From contig USCO01000033.1 of the NCBI GenBank assembly GCA_900553135.1, positions 1 through 16,864 on the forward strand: a stretch of 16,864 nt of DNA, read 5' to 3'. This DNA comes from an uncultured Eubacteriales bacterium (GTDB lineage Bacteria > Bacillota > Clostridia > Oscillospirales > Oscillospiraceae). Positions 1 to 6,295 of this stretch are shown here, piece after piece (within the stretch, counting starts at the first letter, position 1; each line of letters opens with the position of its first letter). The notes below the pieces were generated by a model. The model ran no database searches and was not told the DNA's origin. It saw only the letters and a program-made list of their open reading frames with translations. Made by a program: the position numbers and the translations under genes.

Positions 1-174
1 GGCCTCCACGGGGCGGGGCGGGACCCGCTTCAGGGGGTCATATTTGAACCAGCGGCACTGGGAACCGGCGGACATGACGCCCTTTTTGGCGCAGATGACC
101 TCCTCGTCGCTGAGGGGGCGGCTGCGGGCGCAGTAGACACACCGGGGTTCGATTTTCTTTTGAAACAGGGCCAT
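1..174 (-). CDS. Four-cysteine small protein, hypothetical (partial, 3' end outside window)
   Basis: The visible 58 codons start at the ATG whose complement lies at 172-174. An AGGGAGG ribosome site sits seven bases upstream. The protein is basic and has cysteines at residues 12, 15, 28 and 40 (CX2C-X12-C-X11-C), which suggests a small zinc-binding fold. The visible C-terminal part is proline- and arginine-rich (KRVPPRP). There is no signal peptide or membrane segment, so it should be cytoplasmic. The gene lies 33 bases downstream of ylbJ on the same strand and is probably co-transcribed with it. I recall similar short uncharacterised proteins in related Clostridia but cannot name a family. 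The real C-terminus lies beyond the window. The function is unknown, and metal binding is inferred only from the cysteine spacing. Confidence 0.7.
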   Translation of the reverse strand, partial: MALFQKKIEPRCVYCARSRPLSDEEVICAKKGVMSAGSQCRWFKYDPLKRVPPRPVEA

Positions 175-207
175 TTGGGTACCTCCCTATGTTGCTTATC
201 TTATACA

Positions 208-1389
208 TTATACACTCTGCCGCCAGGCTTTTCCACTGCTTTTTTTCACTACCCATACTGCCGCGGCCAAAAAGGCCAGCCAAACCCACCAGGCCCACAG
301 CAGGGAGATGGTCAGCGCCTGGGAGAAGTCCACCACAGCCAGGGCCTGGGTCTGTTGGGCCAAATAGGCGCCCACCGGGGCGTCCAGGGGAATGAGCCGG
401 GTCAAAGCGGCCAGAAGGGCGGCGGAGAAGAGGCCGTGGAGCAGCTTTCCCACAAAGTAGGTGCCCATGGACAGGCCGCTGTCCCCCAGAAAGGAGAGCA
501 CCTGGCAGTGGACAGACAGTCCCGCCCACCCCAGCATGAAGGCGGCCATGGACATTCGACCGGTGAGGGAGCCTCCCGACAGGGAGGAAACCCCAGAGGA
601 AATTTCCAGCAGACCGGTCAAGAGCCGCCGGGCCCACTCCTGGGTAAAACCCAGGGGGGAGAACAAGGCAGCCAGCCCCGCCGCCAACAGGTCCAGGATT
701 CCCGCCAGAGTCAGCAGGCGGATAACCACTGCAAACAGCAGCACAAAGGCGCAGATGTTCAGGCTGGACTGGGCCGCCCCGGTGACCGAGCGGGTGAAGG
801 CCAGGGAGAAGCGGGCGGTCTGAAACTGAGCCCCCCGCTCCCGGTGGGACCGGGGCCCCTCCCCGGGGCGGTAGAACCGGAACAGCAGTCCTACGCACAG
901 AGAGGCCAGAATGTGGGTGAGGTACAGCAGAAGGCCCATGGTGCCGCTGCCGAACACTCCCGCCCCCACCACACCCAGAATAAAGGCGGGGCCGGAGTTG
1001 TTGCAGAAGGCCAGCAGGCGCTCCGCCTCGGTGCGGGAGCACTGGCCGCTCTCATACAGAGCGATGGCGGTGCGGGCCCCCACGGGGTAGCCCCCGATGA
1101 CCCCCAGGGCCAGGGCGGAGGCGCAGGCCCCGTTCACCCGGAACAGGGGGACCATGAGGGGCTGCATGAGCCGACCCAGATAGCGGCTCATGCCCAGCTC
1201 CACCACCAGGGAGGACAGCACGAAGAAGGGAAACAGAGAGGGGACGATCACATTGCCGCACAGCTTCAGCCCGGCCTTTACCGACTCCATGGCCTCCCTG
1301 GGCCACAGCACCAGGGCCAGAGCGGCCAGCACCAGCATAGCCCCCAGCAGCAAGTCCCGGGATTGTGGTTTTCTCAGCAGCCGTCCCAT
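208..1389 (-). CDS. ylbJ: Sporulation integral membrane protein YlbJ
   Basis: A 393-residue polytopic membrane protein with many hydrophobic helices, beginning at about residues 12-30 and 46-65. It carries the motifs GGYPVGA (99-105) and CNNSGP (129-134), typical of the nucleoside-recognition/Gate-domain proteins that include YlbJ. In Bacillus, YlbJ is made in the mother cell under SigE and is needed for normal spore heat resistance and cortex formation; its substrate is unknown. The open frame extends 44 codons further upstream, but that part is proline-rich and non-membrane. I chose the ATG at 1389 because AAGGAGGGG lies five bases before it and the length then fits the family. A SigE-like promoter lies just upstream. 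The small cysteine protein follows on the same strand. Confidence 0.9.
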   Translation of the reverse strand: MGRLLRKPQSRDLLLGAMLVLAALALVLWPREAMESVKAGLKLCGNVIVPSLFPFFVLSSLVVELGMSRYLGRLMQPLMVPLFRVNGACASALALGVIGGYPVGARTAIALYESGQCSRTEAERLLAFCNNSGPAFILGVVGAGVFGSGTMGLLLYLTHILASLCVGLLFRFYRPGEGPRSHRERGAQFQTARFSLAFTRSVTGAAQSSLNICAFVLLFAVVIRLLTLAGILDLLAAGLAALFSPLGFTQEWARRLLTGLLEISSGVSSLSGGSLTGRMSMAAFMLGWAGLSVHCQVLSFLGDSGLSMGTYFVGKLLHGLFSAALLAALTRLIPLDAPVGAYLAQQTQALAVVDFSQALTISLLWAWWVWLAFLAAAVWVVKKSSGKAWRQSV

Positions 1390-1394
1390 GGCGT

Positions 1395-1404
1395 CCCCTC
1401 CTTT
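1395..1404 (-). promoter_or_regulatory. Ribosome binding site deciding the ylbJ start
   Basis: On the minus strand the sequence AAGGAGGGG followed by ACGCC precedes the ATG at 1389. It is a near-perfect anti-16S match at normal spacing. It supports this start over in-frame starts farther upstream, up to 1521, which would run through the promoter region. Confidence 0.75.
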
Positions 1405-1411
1405 TCCTTCC

Positions 1412-1440
1412 AGTGTACGGGAGGGCGGGGGAAAATATGC
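1412..1440 (-). promoter_or_regulatory. Candidate SigE-type promoter of ylbJ
   Basis: Read on the minus strand, GCATATT (1440-1434) is followed after exactly 14 bases by CGTACACT (1419-1412). The Bacillus SigE consensus, as I know it, is KMATATT, 14-15 bases, CATACAHT. The -35 matches fully and the -10 matches seven of eight. The predicted start near 1405 gives a very short leader that begins at the ribosome site. ylbJ belongs to the SigE regulon in B. subtilis, so position and identity agree. No transcript data are available here. Confidence 0.6.
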
Positions 1441-1442
1441 CC

Positions 1443-1471
1443 TTGCCCCCGGGGGCGGTCCCTGATACAAT
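1443..1471 (+). promoter_or_regulatory. Candidate SigA-type promoter of the YgjP-like gene
   Basis: TTGCCC (1443-1448), a 17-base spacer and TACAAT (1466-1471) match four of six and five of six positions of the housekeeping consensus. The predicted start near 1478 leaves a leader of about 18 bases containing the GGAGGGG ribosome site. It lies back to back with the SigE-like promoter of ylbJ in the 106-base divergent region. Confidence 0.45.
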
Positions 1472-1495
1472 GCCAGAAAGAGAGGAGGGGAACCC

Positions 1496-2053
1496 ATGGA
1501 ACAGTACCGGGTGGTGGACACCCCCTACGGGCCGCTGACCTATGTGTTGGTGAAAAAGCGGATCAAAAATCTGAACCTGCGCCTGGACCGGCGGGGGGTG
1601 GCCACGGTTTCCATCCCATTGGCCTGCCCGGAGGAGCGGGCGGACGCCTGGGTGCGGGAGAAGAGCGGGTGGATCTTTGCCCACCAGCCCGCCGCCGTCC
1701 CGGACCTTCTGCCGGAAGTGGACCGAAAGACTTGTCTGGTCATGCTGGAGGAATCGGTGTGCCGGGTCTACCCGCTGGTGGCGGGGCAGGGGGTGCCCTA
1801 TCCACAGGTGCGGGTGCGGAAGATGAAAAGCCAGTGGGGCAACTGCCACTACCGCCAGGGGTACATCACATTAAATACCGCCCTGGCCCGCTGTCCCCAG
1901 TCCCTGCGAGACTATGTGGCCCTCCACGAGCTGGTCCACTTTCTCTGCCACGACCACGGGCCGGGCTTTTATGCCGCCATGGACGCCCGCATGCCCGACT
2001 GGCGGCAGCGGCGCAGGCAGCTGAAGGACTATGTGGCGGCGTTAGAGGTGTAA
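1496..2053 (+). CDS. YgjP-type (DUF45) zinc metallopeptidase
   Basis: A 185-residue protein of the YgjP/DUF45 family, related to M48 and wss-type zinc peptidases. The hallmark is HELVH at residues 144-148 (HExxH: two zinc ligands and the catalytic Glu), with a third candidate ligand at His154 in HDHGPGFY. The family block RKMKSQWGNC (108-117) precedes it, followed by the ITLNTAL strand. The N-terminal half has the usual strand-rich region containing VKKRIKNLNLRL. There is no signal peptide, so it is likely cytoplasmic. The ATG at 1496 follows GGAGGGG at good spacing. It is transcribed divergently from ylbJ and ends 141 bases before a lipoprotein gene. Family members are annotated as metal-dependent hydrolases, and the physiological substrate is not known. 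Confidence 0.87.
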   Translation: MEQYRVVDTPYGPLTYVLVKKRIKNLNLRLDRRGVATVSIPLACPEERADAWVREKSGWIFAHQPAAVPDLLPEVDRKTCLVMLEESVCRVYPLVAGQGVPYPQVRVRKMKSQWGNCHYRQGYITLNTALARCPQSLRDYVALHELVHFLCHDHGPGFYAAMDARMPDWRQRRRQLKDYVAALEV

Positions 2054-2092
2054 GGTGAAAATACGTTACAGCCAAGGAAGCGGTTTGAAATA

Positions 2093-2120
2093 TTGTGATA
2101 TCATTAATTTTCTTTAAAAT
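2093..2120 (+). promoter_or_regulatory. Weak candidate promoter before the lipoprotein gene
   Basis: The stretch 2054-2194 is a gene-free, unusually AT-rich island in GC-rich DNA. Within it TTGTGA (2093-2098), a 16-base spacer and TAAAAT (2115-2120) form the best SigA-like pair. Other pairings are possible, so the exact site is uncertain. I see no convincing terminator for the upstream metallopeptidase gene here. Confidence 0.35.
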
Positions 2121-2194
2121 TCCAGCAGGAATGATAGACAAGGACTCCTTTGGGTGCTAGGCTGGAACCAGTGAAGAGAAAAGGGGGCGGCCCC

Positions 2195-2542
2195 ATGAGA
2201 AAGTTGGGCGTCGGCTTGTGCCTGGCCGTGCTGCTGCTGTGCGGCTGCGGCGGAAAACTGGATGAACGGGATCTTGTGGTGCGCAACGAGAGCCAAACGC
2301 CCCTGGGCAGCATCACCATCACCAGCGACCGGGAGAGCCAGTGCGTCACCATGGGGAAGGACGCCCCCATGGAGCAGGGGGACTCCTGCTCCTTTGACGT
2401 GGATGAGGGCGGACAGTTCCGGGTGGAGCTGCGGGACGCCCAAGGGGAGTTTGTGGGCCGCTGCCAGGTAGAGCTGGGGGAGGACGGCGCCACGGTGACC
2501 CTGCGGGACAATCTGGATTTGGCGGTGGAGCATGGACTATAA
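2195..2542 (+). CDS. Small secreted lipoprotein, hypothetical
   Basis: A 115-residue protein with a lipoprotein signal. It has basic MRK, a hydrophobic core (residues 4-15) and a lipobox L15-C16-G17-C18, which predicts lipidation at Cys18 and display on the outer face of the membrane. The mature part is acidic. Its alternating hydrophobic pattern (residues 27-110) suggests a small beta-sandwich, but I recognise no family. An in-frame start exists at 2150, but the ATG at 2195 is preferred because it follows AAGGGGG at eight bases and starts directly at the signal peptide. Its last codons overlap the next gene's proposed start at 2532, so the two are probably translationally coupled. With the following membrane protein and phosphoesterase it forms a small envelope cluster. 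The function is unknown. Confidence 0.75.
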   Translation: MRKLGVGLCLAVLLLCGCGGKLDERDLVVRNESQTPLGSITITSDRESQCVTMGKDAPMEQGDSCSFDVDEGGQFRVELRDAQGEFVGRCQVELGEDGATVTLRDNLDLAVEHGL

Positions 2543-2857
2543 CCTGCTGTGGTATCTGAGCTTTTACGGCGGCATAGCCGGGATTTTCGGCATCCTGCCG
2601 TGGAGGCGGCAGTGGGGCTTTGCGCCCTCTTTTCCCTCCTCTTTCTGCTGACATGGGGGTGGACGCTGACCGCCTTTCTCCATGTGCCGGAGCGGGAGTT
2701 CCTGTGGCAGGGGAGAAGGGTGGTGGAGGAGGACTGCGGCTTCCTGGACCCCATTTACGACTACTATGACAGCCATGGGCTGTTCGTCAAAGAGAAGGAA
2801 CCTTTTTACACGGCCCGAGCAGGGTCGGCTCGATTAGAGCCGGAGCGCGAATCCTAG
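2532..2857 (+). CDS. Small two-helix membrane protein, apparently frameshifted
   Basis: Two frames share this locus. From the ATG at 2532, overlapping the lipoprotein end, 39 codons encode a typical hydrophobic N-terminus (MDYNLLWYLSF, then a helix to PWRR) and stop at 2649-2651. A second frame, open from a GTG at 2549 to the TAG at 2855, encodes a strong helix (ALFSLLFLLTWGWTL) and a soluble, acidic tail. GC at third codon positions favours the first frame up to about 2610 and the second after it. Adding one G to the G4 run at 2614-2617 joins them into a 108-residue protein with two membrane helices. This points to a real or sequencing-derived one-base deletion. If no frameshift exists, the CDS would be 2549-2857 with a GTG lacking a ribosome site. 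No family is recognised. The phosphoesterase ribosome site overlaps its stop. Confidence 0.6.
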
Positions 2858-2867
2858 GAGGAACACC

Positions 2868-3713
2868 ATGAAGAAAAAACGCATTGGATGGGCCCTGGCC
2901 CTTGGAACGGCGGTGGGCCTGTTGGCCTGGAGCTGGCAGCAGGATTTGACCGTGTCCCGGTACACCCTGCCTCTTCCGGCAGGACTGGAGGGCGCGGCAG
3001 GCCTGCGGGTGGCCCAGATCTCCGACCTGCACAGCGCCAAAGTGGAGGCCGCCCTGGCCCCGGCGCTGAAGGAGGAGAAGCCTGATCTCATCGTTATCAC
3101 CGGGGACCTGGTGAACCGGGAGGACCGGAATTTTGACCGGGCTCTGTCTTTGGCGGCCATGGCTGTCTCGGTGGCTCCTACGTACTTCGTCCCCGGCAAC
3201 CACGAGGTAGATAATCCCTGCTATGCCCGCCTGCGGGGCGGCCTGCTGGCGGCTGGGGTGACCGTGTTGGAGGACCAGGCGGTGGAGATCCCCTACGGGG
3301 ACGCCGTGGTGAACCTCATCGGTGCGGCGGACGTCACCTTTGGGGGCAAGACCCGGGCAGAGGGTCGGCAGATCCTTCCTAGTAAAGTAAATTCCCTTTG
3401 CGGAGATGGGGTGCTCAATCTCCTCATTTCCCACCGCCCCGCCATGCTGGAGGCCTACGGCCGCTGCGCCGTTCAGGGGGTGTTCTGCGGCCACGCCCAC
3501 GGGGGACAGGTGCGGCTCCCCCTGCTGGGGCCGGTGTATACCCCCGACGAGGGCATGTGGCCCCATGTAACCGAAGGGGGCCACTGGACGGGGCAGGTCC
3601 CCGTGGTGGTGAGCCGGGGCCTGGGCAACGGCACCCCCGCCCCCCGGCTGTGGAACGGCCCGGAGTTGGTGGTCACCACCTTTTTGCCGGAGAAGGCCAT
3701 CTCTGCCCGTTGA
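2868..3713 (+). CDS. Membrane-anchored calcineurin-like metallophosphoesterase (YkuE/YaeI type)
   Basis: A 281-residue protein with the full metallophosphoesterase motif set: DLH (Asp53, His55), GDLV (Asp80), GNHE (Asn111-His112), SHRP (His189) and GHAHGGQ (His209, His211). These bind two metal ions. A basic start (MKKKR) and hydrophobic helix (residues 7-22) predict a signal anchor with the catalytic domain outside. There is no twin-arginine motif, unlike B. subtilis YkuE. The length fits the YkuE/YaeI group, which acts on phosphoesters of the cell envelope; the exact substrate cannot be read here. The ATG at 2868 follows TAGGAGGAA, which overlaps the upstream stop codon, so coupling to the membrane-protein gene is likely. 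The next gene has its own promoter starting in this stop codon. Confidence 0.88.
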   Translation: MKKKRIGWALALGTAVGLLAWSWQQDLTVSRYTLPLPAGLEGAAGLRVAQISDLHSAKVEAALAPALKEEKPDLIVITGDLVNREDRNFDRALSLAAMAVSVAPTYFVPGNHEVDNPCYARLRGGLLAAGVTVLEDQAVEIPYGDAVVNLIGAADVTFGGKTRAEGRQILPSKVNSLCGDGVLNLLISHRPAMLEAYGRCAVQGVFCGHAHGGQVRLPLLGPVYTPDEGMWPHVTEGGHWTGQVPVVVSRGLGNGTPAPRLWNGPELVVTTFLPEKAISAR

Positions 3714-3738
3714 CAGGGGCGGAAAAAACGGCCATAAT
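3710..3738 (+). promoter_or_regulatory. Strong SigA-type promoter of nudC
   Basis: A perfect TTGACA (3710-3715), overlapping the TGA of the preceding gene, a 17-base spacer and CATAAT (3733-3738) form the best housekeeping promoter in the window. The predicted start is near 3745, leaving a leader of about 40 bases with AGAAGG before the nudC ATG. Confidence 0.7.
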
Positions 3739-3756
3739 GGGGAAAGAATCCCCATT
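3736..3756 (+). repeat. Inverted repeat at the nudC transcription start
   Basis: AATGGGG (3736-3742) and CCCCATT (3750-3756) form a perfect 7-bp inverted repeat around a 7-base spacer. It overlaps the -10 box and predicted start of nudC. It may be an operator, a 5' RNA hairpin or a weak terminator of the phosphoesterase gene; only two further T residues follow, so the terminator reading is weak. Confidence 0.45.
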
Positions 3757-3786
3757 TCCCCGGAAAATGAGAAAGAAGGTCGCCCA

Positions 3787-4623
3787 ATGCTCCAGGATAT
3801 CGCACCCCACCACTACGACAATGCCTATCATCCCACCCCGCCCAAGGCGGGGGACCGGGTCTTTTTTTATGACGGAGGCGCCACCCTCCTCAGCGCCGAA
3901 ACCCAGCAGCCCTTCCTGTGGGAGGAGGTCCAGTCCCTGGCCGATTTCTCCTCTCAGGACATGACCTACCTGTTCCGCATCGACGACACCGCCTTCCACT
4001 GGTGCCATACTCTGCCCCAGGCGGTGGCCGACCGGGCGGTGGCCAAGAAAAACGGCGATTTCCGCAACATGCAGCCCGGCTGGTTAGCCTTTGCCTGCAT
4101 CACCGCCAGCCAGCTCCACGACTGGTACTGCCGCCACGCCTTCTGTGGCCGCTGCGGCGGAAAGATGGAGCCGGACAAGGTGGAGCGGGCCATGACCTGC
4201 CCTGCCTGCGGCAACCTGGTCTATCCCACCATCTCGCCCGCGGTCATCGTGGCGGTGACCCACGGGGACCGGCTGCTGCTGACCAAGTACTCCCGCCCCG
4301 GCGCCTACCGCAACTACGCCCTCATCGCCGGCTTTGCCGAGATCGGCGAGCCCCTGGAGGATACCGTGCGCCGGGAGGTCATGGAGGAAGTGGGCCTGCC
4401 TGTGAAGAACATCCGCTTCTACAAGAGCCAGCCCTGGAGCTTCTCCAGCAGCCTGCTGGCCGGATTTTACTGCGACCTGGACACCGAGGACGAGACCGTC
4501 CACCTTCAGGAGGACGAACTGGGGGAGGGCACCTGGTTTGACCGGGAGAGCCTGCCTCAGGGCGGCTCCGCCATCTCCTTGACACACGAGATGATCGAGC
4601 GGTTCCGTCAGGGACCGGTATAA
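3787..4623 (+). CDS. nudC: NAD(+) diphosphatase NudC (Nudix hydrolase)
   Basis: A 278-residue enzyme that hydrolyses NADH/NAD+ to (N)MNH/NMN plus AMP (EC 3.6.1.22). Family members also remove NAD caps from RNA. Domains in order: a poorly conserved N-terminal domain (1-100), a zinc ribbon with Cys120, Cys123, Cys138 and Cys141, then the Nudix domain. The Nudix box runs from Gly182 to Leu204 (GX5EX7REXXEEXGL pattern, with R196-E197 and E200-E201). SQPWSF at 214-219 is the NudC-specific motif that separates this group from other Nudix enzymes; the usual Pro after Phe is Ser here. The protein is cytoplasmic. The gene has its own promoter and a strong terminator, so it is probably monocistronic. 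Confidence 0.95.
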   Translation: MLQDIAPHHYDNAYHPTPPKAGDRVFFYDGGATLLSAETQQPFLWEEVQSLADFSSQDMTYLFRIDDTAFHWCHTLPQAVADRAVAKKNGDFRNMQPGWLAFACITASQLHDWYCRHAFCGRCGGKMEPDKVERAMTCPACGNLVYPTISPAVIVAVTHGDRLLLTKYSRPGAYRNYALIAGFAEIGEPLEDTVRREVMEEVGLPVKNIRFYKSQPWSFSSSLLAGFYCDLDTEDETVHLQEDELGEGTWFDRESLPQGGSAISLTHEMIERFRQGPV

Positions 4624-4653
4624 CAGATCCTGTAAAGGAAAATTACATCACAG

Positions 4654-4691
4654 AAAACGGCGGAGGACCAGAGGGCCCTCCGCCGTTTTTT
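4654..4691 (+). terminator. Rho-independent terminator of nudC
   Basis: AAAACGGCGGAGG (4654-4666) pairs perfectly with CCTCCGCCGTTTT (4677-4689) across a 10-base loop, and the T run extends to 4691. It lies 30 bases after the nudC stop and isolates nudC from the yqfC operon. Confidence 0.9.
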
Positions 4692-4703
4692 CTTGCTCCG
4701 CCC

Positions 4704-4732
4704 GTATGATTTTTCCCCCTGGGACATAGAAA
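4704..4732 (+). promoter_or_regulatory. Candidate SigE-type promoter of yqfC-yqfD
   Basis: GTATGAT (4704-4710), a 14-base spacer and CATAGAAA (4725-4732) sit between the nudC terminator and the yqfC start. The -35 matches only four of seven SigE consensus positions and the -10 six of eight. Spacing and position fit, and yqfC/yqfD are SigE-controlled in B. subtilis. No better housekeeping promoter is apparent in this gap. Confidence 0.45.
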
Positions 4733-4752
4733 TAGCGGGAAAGGGTGATGGT

Positions 4753-5034
4753 ATGGGGGAGAAGAGACGGGGCCCGGGATTGTTGGAGCGCACCGCGCAG
4801 CTCTTCGACCTGCCCGCCGACGTGGTGGCGGGGGTGCCCAGGCTGGAGCTGGTGGGCCAGGGGGAGCTGCGCATGGAAAACCACCGGGGCATCCTGGCCT
4901 ACGGCACCGAGGAGATTCTCGTCAGCGCCGGGTCCTATGTGGTCCGGGTCAAGGGGGAGGGGCTGGAGCTGCGGTCCATGAACGGGGTGGAACTGCTCAT
5001 TACCGGGCGGGTCCGGGGCGTGAGTCTGGAGTAG
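4753..5034 (+). CDS. yqfC: Sporulation protein YqfC
   Basis: A 93-residue protein of the YqfC family (YabP/YqfC superfamily). The family signature is visible: LELPADVV-like LFDLPADVVAGVPRL near residues 17-31, then ENHRGILAY (about residues 43-51) and a C-terminal strand ending in VSLE. It is needed for sporulation in Bacillus and is conserved next to yqfD in endospore formers; the molecular role is unknown. There is no membrane helix. The frame is open upstream into the nudC terminator, so the ATG at 4753, preceded by AAAGGGTGAT, is the sensible start and gives the family length. The yqfD start follows 10 bases after the stop, with a ribosome site (AGGAGGG) touching the yqfC stop codon. Confidence 0.9.
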   Translation: MGEKRRGPGLLERTAQLFDLPADVVAGVPRLELVGQGELRMENHRGILAYGTEEILVSAGSYVVRVKGEGLELRSMNGVELLITGRVRGVSLE

Positions 5035-5044
5035 GAGGGCGGAG

Positions 5045-6295
5045 ATGAGACGGCTGGAAAACTTGCTCCGGGGCACGGTGACCCTGGAGGTGGAAGGCCC
5101 CTTTCCCGAGCGCCTGCTCAACCTGTGCGCCCAGCAGCGGGTGGACTGCTGGGGGCTGGAGTGGCTGGACGCCCACACCCTGCGCCTGGTGACCCGGCGC
5201 AGGACCCTGGGGCGGCTGCGCAGCCTGGCGGGCCGGGTGGGCTGCGAGGTGCGGGTGGAGCAGCGCCGGGGCCTGCCCTTCTTTTTGGGCCGCTTCCGGC
5301 GGCGGTACGCCTTCCTGCTGGGGCTGGCCCTGTCCCTGACGGCGGTGTTTTTTCTCTCCCGGTTCATCCTCACCATTGAGGTGACGGGAAACGAGACGGT
5401 GCCCGCGGGGCAGATTTTGTGGGAGCTGCGCCGCCAGGGGGTGCGTCCGGGGGTGTACGGCCCCAGCCTGGACCGCAAGGACATCGCCCAGCGGGCCTTG
5501 CTGGAGCTGGATGAGCTGTCCTGGATGTCCATCAACCTCTACGGCACCCGCCTGGAGGTGGTGGTGCGGGAGGCGGTGAAGGCCCCGGAGCTGACCGAGG
5601 AGGAGGGAAGCGGCGATGTGGTGGCCAAGGCGGGGGGCATCATCCTCCAGGTGGAGCCACTGGCCGGGGAGGCTCTGGTCCAGGAGGGGGACATGGTGGC
5701 CAAGGGGGATGTGCTCATCTCTGGCCTGGTGTCCATGGAGCCGCCCCAGTACAGCGGACGCCCCATGCGCTACTACCAGACGGTGGCCCGGGGACGGGTG
5801 TGGGCCCGCACCTGGCGCAGTCTGGAGGGGGCCATCCCCCTGGAAAGCCAGGTCAAGGCCTACACGGGAGAGGAGAAAACCCTGTGGTCCCTGACCGTGC
5901 TGGGGCGGACAGTGGATTTTTTTAAAAGTAGTAGCATTGCCTGGCCTACTTATGATAAAATAACCTCTGTGTACCAGCTCACCCTGCCGGGGGGCGGCGC
6001 GGCGCCTATGATGCTGACGGCCCAGCGCTGCCGGAGCTATGAGACCACCGCCGTGTCCCTGGACCGGGACGCCGCCCAGAACATGCTGGAGCAGCAGCTC
6101 CTTGCGCGTCTGGAGGGGGAGATCGGCCCGGAGGGCCAGGTGCTGTCCCACAGCTTTGAGGCCCGTGTGGACGGGGAGATGCTGAAGGTCACATTGACCG
6201 CCGAATGCCGGGAGGAGATCGGGACGCCGGTCGCCGTCCAGCGGGAAATACCCGGGGAGCAAGTCCCCGCGGAACAGGAGAGCGAACACCAATGA
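5045..6295 (+). CDS. yqfD: Sporulation protein YqfD
   Basis: A 416-residue bitopic membrane protein. A basic cytoplasmic domain (residues 1-87, very Arg-rich near 70-87) precedes a single membrane helix (88-108). A POTRA-like extracellular region follows (about 110-175), then a larger beta-rich domain. This is the YqfD architecture; the protein is made in the mother cell and required for sporulation in Bacillus. Because YqfC is always its neighbour, the two probably act together, perhaps at the forespore membrane (inference). The ATG at 5045 follows AGGAGGGCGG. The stop TGA overlaps the phoH ATG (ATGA). Codons for residues about 291-308 (5915-5970) are strikingly AT-rich compared with the rest of the gene. 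The length is normal. Confidence 0.92.
   Translation: MRRLENLLRGTVTLEVEGPFPERLLNLCAQQRVDCWGLEWLDAHTLRLVTRRRTLGRLRSLAGRVGCEVRVEQRRGLPFFLGRFRRRYAFLLGLALSLTAVFFLSRFILTIEVTGNETVPAGQILWELRRQGVRPGVYGPSLDRKDIAQRALLELDELSWMSINLYGTRLEVVVREAVKAPELTEEEGSGDVVAKAGGIILQVEPLAGEALVQEGDMVAKGDVLISGLVSMEPPQYSGRPMRYYQTVARGRVWARTWRSLEGAIPLESQVKAYTGEEKTLWSLTVLGRTVDFFKSSSIAWPTYDKITSVYQLTLPGGGAAPMMLTAQRCRSYETTAVSLDRDAAQNMLEQQLLARLEGEIGPEGQVLSHSFEARVDGEMLKVTLTAECREEIGTPVAVQREIPGEQVPAEQESEHQ

Noticed and set aside
160..2058. A 632-codon plus-strand open frame over ylbJ and the metallopeptidase gene
   Set aside because: The translation is low-complexity Gln/Gly/Pro typical of an antisense GC-rich shadow; both strands already hold well-supported genes there.
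2054..2194. Terminator or small RNA in the AT-rich gap after the metallopeptidase gene
   Set aside because: I found no stable GC stem followed by a T run and no clear RNA fold; only a weak promoter pair can be argued.
4693..4752. Longer N-terminus for YqfC starting at a TTG at 4693
   Set aside because: It would begin just after the nudC terminator T run and overlap the promoter region, has no ribosome site and exceeds the family length.
5000..6292. A 430-codon minus-strand open frame opposite yqfD
   Set aside because: His/Gln/Gly-rich shadow of the coding strand with no ribosome site or domain; YqfD is clearly the real product.
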